This document shows, one piece after another, positions 60,000-64,000 of a stretch of 64,000 bases of DNA. The translations under genes were made by a program, and so were the position numbers. Origin of the DNA: Boswellia sacra (taxonomy: Eukaryota; Streptophyta; Magnoliopsida; Sapindales; Burseraceae). Position 1 is the first letter of the stretch; each line of letters begins with the position of its first letter. The stretch covers positions 62,001 through 126,000 of the forward strand of contig SNVD02001254.1 in assembly GCA_013180625.2 (NCBI GenBank). Direction: 5' to 3'. The notes beneath the pieces are model-generated. The model had not been told where the DNA came from, did no database searches, and saw nothing but the letters and a program-made list of their open reading frames with translations.

Positions 60000-61840
60000 A
60001 TGGCAAGTTGAACTAGAAAGCCAACTACATTCCATGCCCCAATCATGTTCTCAGACGATGATGCTAAGGGGTAGTTCATCCACATGAAGATACACTAGTG
60101 GTTACAATGATGATCGCTAATTTTGAATGCCAAGGATTTTGATAAACATAGGTAGCTCTATTAAGGTTTCATATAAAGATGCCTTTGATAGGGTGGGACT
60201 TAAAAAGTCACAGCTATGCCCGATCCAAACTCCATTAGTGGGATTTGCTGGAGAAAGAGTCAACTCTTTAGGTTCTTGATAAGTGTCTATTTATATATCA
60301 TTTTCATATCAATTCGTCCATGTTTCTTTGCTATATTCCTTGGTATTTTTATGTTTTTGTGTGGTTTTGATGTTTGTAGGAGTTTTGGAGCAACTTGCAC
60401 AAAAATGGAGTAAAACCCTTCATTTTCACCTCTGCTAGTCAACCATCTTCTCGGAGTTAATTGTATTGATATACAATGAACCCGATGACATATCATATAC
60501 CGTTGAAAAGCTCTCGAAGTCTACTTTTTGGAGAAATTTACGGATTATGAATACATTCAGTGTACCGAAAGTTGTAATCAAAACAGTGTGAGAAGTGTAG
60601 AAATGTAATTCCACACATCACGGTAGCATGTATAATACGGGACACTGTAGCACGTTACTGTAGCAGAGTATTTAAACACATTTTAGGGTTTTATTTCATA
60701 ACTTGAAGAGGGGAAAACGTGGGAGGAGGCTGCATTTCTGGATTTCTCTCATCCCTGGGAGTTCTTGAAGGAGAAAGAAGATTTTGAAAGAGGAGGAACT
60801 ACAATTCCTAGAAGATTCATCTAAAAAGAAGATTTTCAAAGAATTTGCTAAGTTCTTTCTTTCCTTTTCAATTCTGGAATTTCTCTGTATTGTATTTGTT
60901 ATTCTGATTGAATATGTGTAACTAAATCTGAATTGGTTGAGGGTGATTTCAAAGCCTTGATATGGATTTTGTAAGTTGATTGTGTAAGAAATTGTTATCC
61001 AATTCTCTAATTGAAGTTGCTTGTATTTTCCCATATCTAATGCTTATGATTGCTTACTGATTGTATTTGGAATGGCCAACTGAATATAATCTGTTGTTGT
61101 CTATTGCTAAATTAGAAATCTTGATCCGTAATTGTCATGAATTTCCAATCATTAGTAGCAAAATTGTGATCAGAGATTGCAATTGGAAAATACAACCTAG
61201 GTTAAATAATTTGAACTTGTGTGATTATTGCTTAGATCAACCTATCTTTCTCATCGTAATGCTTCTATTGAATTAAACTTAGAGAGCTTGTTCTAGGTTG
61301 TTTAATGGATAGAGATTAAATAAAGAGCTTGTTTTATTAAACAACAAAGTAAGGAAAGATTGGGATAACAGAGCTTGTTGTTATCTACGGTTGATAACTT
61401 CAATGCTGTAATTGGATTACAATTCTATGTTAATTCACAAATTCTTATCTTGTGGCAGAGAATGAACTCTTAACCAAGTGTCTCTCATTGATTTTTCACT
61501 CCATTTAACTTTGCTTTGTGTTATTCTTCATTTTCTTTCGTATTAAGTTTAGTTAATCAATCAACAAAACCCCCCCTGTTTAGTTTATTATTGCTGGAAA
61601 ATAACAAATTCAATTAGAATCAATCCTCGTGGGAACGATATCTTACTTATCACTTTATTAATTGTGCGACTAGTATACTTGTTAGTTTCGAATGCATCAC
61701 TTCTATTTATATACCTGTCAAGGCTAGCGATGGAAGACCCCAAAACAGCCATTCTGATAGTATCTACTATTGTTGATAGGCCAAGTGCCTATAAATTGAT
61801 ATTAGGGAGACCATTCTTGTATGAGACAAAGGCAGTAATT
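60000..61840 (+). pseudogene. Aspartic protease region of the gypsy element, split by a solo LTR
   Basis: The first half has an active-site-like VLINIGSSIK (DTGSS-type signature mutated) and LVGFAGERVNSLGS up to 60276. The second half resumes at 61705 in the same frame with YIPVKASDGRP and, after a shift, DRPSAYKLILGRPFL. The 1.42 kb between them is a separate insertion. Confidence 0.78.
60277..61699. mobile_element. Solo LTR (1.42 kb) inserted in the gypsy protease
   Basis: It begins TGATAAGTGTC and ends ATGCATCA (TG...CA). It is flanked by GTTCT (60272-60276) and CTTCT (61700-61704), a 5-bp duplication with one mismatch. Removing it leaves the host protease frame continuous. An LTR-like organisation is visible: a TATTTAAACAC box near 60668, a probable leader, and a 3' end with CCTCGTGGGAACGATATC as in plant gypsy LTRs. 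It has no internal domain, so it probably arose by LTR-LTR recombination. The orientation was read as plus but is not certain. Confidence 0.8.
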
Positions 61841-62399
61841 TAAATATATTATCAAAAGCTGAAGATTCAAACGGGTGATGGAGCGGGGATCATGGCCAAT
61901 AACCAACAAGCTTTCAGAGATTCTTATGAGGTACCTATCAAACCATGTCACATGGTTGTTGGGGCTTTAACCGATAATCAGCCTAGTCTCATAACTATTG
62001 GATCTCCTCTGAGAGATGATGGAGAGGCGCGTAGTGAATTAGATCCTCAAGACAAGAGGTATGAACAACGGGCAAAACCATCTAATGAAATGAAGATGTT
62101 TCACTTGGACCCAAATAGTGAAGATAAGTCAGCGAGACTTGGGAACCCACTATTACTTTCATTGCGGCTGAAGTTGTAAGATTTGCTAAAAGATTATAGA
62201 GATATCTTTGAACGGGGCCATGATAACATGCTAGGCATCGACCCATCATTGCTTTGCCACCGTTTGAATATCGACCCAGTAATGAAGCCGATTAGATAAA
62301 AGAGGCGAGCTTATGATGTAACACGTTATGAGGCAATGACGATTGAAGTAGACAAACTCTTGTAAGCTAATGTCATTCAAGAGGCTAACTACCTTAGTT

Positions 62400-63560
62400 G
62401 GTTGGCTAACCCTGTTCTTGTGCAAAAACCTAATGGTAAGTGAAGAATGCATATAGACTTTACTGACCTAAACAAAGCTTGCCCTAAGGATAGTTTCCCA
62501 CTACCGAGAATAGGCAACTTGTGGATGCCACAACGGGCCATGAGTTGATGAGCTTCATAGATGCCTTTTTTGGTTACAATCAAATCAAGATGTACCCACC
62601 TGATGAAGAGAAGACTACATTAATCACAAAGTAGGGGTTTTATTATTACAAAATCATACCATTTGGCCTAAAAAATGCTAGAGCCACCTATCAAAAACTT
62701 GTGAACAAGCTCTTCGAAGAGCAAGTTAGCAAAAACCTAGAAGTCTATGTTGATGACATGCTAACCAAGTCTACTACCACAGAGAAGCACGTTGAAGACT
62801 TAAAGCAAACCTTTAAGTTATTAAGAAGGCATCATATGAAGTTATACCGAGAGAAGTGTGGTTTTGGAGTGTTAGTAGGAAAGTTCTTATGCTTCGTGGT
62901 AAGCCAAAGAGGCATTGAAGCTAATCCTGATAAGATCCAAGCCATTCGTAACATGAAATACCCTAAAACACTCAAGCAAGTGTAGATACTGATCGGTAGG
63001 TTAGCCACTTTCAGTCGATTCATTTCAAGAGCCATAGATAAGTCACACCCTTTTTCCAAAGTAATGAGGCAAGGTAAGAAGATGGAATAGACAACTAAAT
63101 GTAAGGTTACTTTCCAGCAGTTAAAGAATTACTTAGCAAGTCCTCCACTTCTCTTGACACTCCAACAGAGTGAGACCTATGTATATACTTAGTTGTTTCT
63201 ATGACTGCTATAAGTTTAATGTTGGTTTAAGAGTCTAAAAAAATTCAGAAGCCTATCTATTATGCAAGCAAGTCTTTTGTAGATGCAAAAACCCGTTACT
63301 AAGCTTCGGAGAAATTAGCTCTTTCTTTGGTGGTTTCATCAAGAAAGCTTAGGCCTTACTTCCAAGCCCATTCAATTTGTGCAGTCACTGATCAATCATT
63401 GAAGCAAATCTTACAAAAGCCTAAACTTTCAAGTTGTTTAACAAAGTGAAGCATTGAGATAAGTGAATTTGACATCACTTTCTCGCCTAGAAATGCAATC
63501 AAAGCTCAAGCAATCGTCGAATTCATAGCTGAATTCACCAACTGCTTAGGGAGGTGTAAT
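62400..63560 (+). pseudogene. Reverse transcriptase and RNase H of the gypsy element
   Basis: RT blocks are DFTDLNKACPKDSFPLPRI, FGYNQIKMYPPDEEKT, IIPFGLKNARATYQKL and the catalytic VYVDDMLTKS (about 62746-62775). The connection and RNase H follow (IYYASKSFVDAKTRY, EKLALSLVVSSRKLRPYFQ). At least six stops are present. The protein would copy element RNA into DNA if intact. Confidence 0.85.
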
Positions 63561-63608
63561 GATGGTAAGATGCTACTTAGGCAAGAAAGTGATGTACCTC
63601 AATAAAAT

Positions 63609-64000
63609 ATGAAAGTATCAGACAAACAAACCTCATCGCTCACAAACTATCGAGAGATAACAAGCTGGACATTGTATGTTGATAGAAGCAGTAATGAGAA
63701 AGGCAGTGGAGCAAGAGTTGTCATGGTAAGCCCAGAAAACATAGAACTTTGTTATGCTATGAAGTTTGGTTTCAAGGCGCGCTTCCAACAATGAAGTAGA
63801 ATATGAGACAGTTTCAGCTGGAATGAGATTAGCAAAAAACTTGGAAGTTAAAAAATTGATCCTCAAAAGTGATTCACAAGTTGTAAGCCAAGTAAATTCA
63901 GAATACCAAGCTAAGAAAAGCAATATGACAACTTATCTCCAAAGGGACAATGAACTAAAGAAGGACTTCAAAGAATTGAAAGTACAAAGAATCCCACAAA
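63609..64000 (+). pseudogene. Second (archaeal-type) RNase H of the gypsy element
   Basis: After the regular RNase H a second such domain begins: ITSWTLYVDRSSNEKGSGAR (Gly expected where Arg follows the Asp), then NEVEYE and LILKSDSQVVSQVN after a shift at about 63790. Two RNase H domains in tandem are the mark of the Tat lineage. It is cut by the window end. Confidence 0.75.

Larger units (their letters stand above)
56283..64000 (+). mobile_element. Ty3/gypsy element, Tat lineage, decayed; 3' part beyond window
   Basis: The 5' LTR is at about 56283-57642, followed by the primer-binding region TTTGGCACCGTCTGTGGGG (57643-57661), a phrase characteristic of plant Tat-type gypsy elements. Gag (57748-59420), protease (60000-60276 and 61705-61840, split by a solo LTR), reverse transcriptase (62400-63000), RNase H (about 63220-63540) and a second RNase H (63640-64000) follow. 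Stops are frequent. The integrase and 3' LTR are off the window. Confidence 0.85.

Noticed and set aside
56283..64000. Integrated pararetrovirus
   Set aside because: An LTR, a Tat-type primer site and dual RNase H identify a Ty3/gypsy retrotransposon. No movement-protein-like region is seen.
1..64000. CRISPR arrays, operons, Shine-Dalgarno sites
   Set aside because: The window is plant nuclear DNA. The tandem repeats seen are satellites, subterminal repeats or duplications without unique spacers.

Overview
This is eudicot nuclear DNA. The evidence is spliced genes with GT-AG introns, plant-only gene families (L-type lectin receptor kinases, a GTD-binding/FLOURY1-like protein), AT-rich spacers, a plastid-derived insertion, and a dense nest of plant-type transposons (MULE, Ty1/copia, Ty3/gypsy Tat type, L1-type LINE, SINE, MITEs). 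The species cannot be named from the sequence.

Layout. About 1-10990 (minus strand) is one long gene. Fifteen coding exons lie at 1-8803, with probable 5' UTR exons at 9241-9315 and from 10788, and a TATA region near 10980. It encodes a methylmalonate-semialdehyde dehydrogenase (ALDH6B type) whose first coding exon is a complete FAR1/WRKY-GCM1-type zinc-finger module. All splice phases agree, so the gene appears to make a fused protein. Its introns carry a SINE, a 1.04 kb MULE-type element and a MITE. At 13140-14024 (minus) is a FLOURY1-like membrane/coiled-coil gene, next to a short orphan coding fragment (14204-14416, plus) and a 141-bp hairpin MITE with a perfect 9-bp target duplication.

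15480-52680 is an expanded L-type lectin receptor kinase locus. It has two kinase copies (33218-35219 and 50582-52680, both minus, each broken by one single-base frameshift) and flanking sequence of at least one lost copy. This locus was blown apart by transposons. A 14.5 kb MULE (18268-32764) carries a decayed MuDR-type transposase and a convergent GRF zinc-finger/membrane ORF. Inside it sits a Ty1/copia element (23738-32272), and inside that a full-coding-length but mutated LINE (about 25425-31416). Between the two kinases are a tandemly duplicated plastid trnV-UAC fragment (36219-36932), a 2 kb terminal-inverted-repeat element (36943-38931), and a second copia element (about 39480-48690) containing a third copia in antisense (42743-47498).

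52681-56282 is AT-rich spacer with MITE-like repeats. From about 56283 to the window end is a Ty3/gypsy element of the Tat lineage (RNase H followed by a second RNase H), interrupted by a 1.42 kb solo LTR (60277-61699). Almost all transposon ORFs contain stops or frameshifts. The functional content is most likely the ALDH gene, the FLOURY1-like gene and possibly the kinases, if their frameshifts are sequencing errors.
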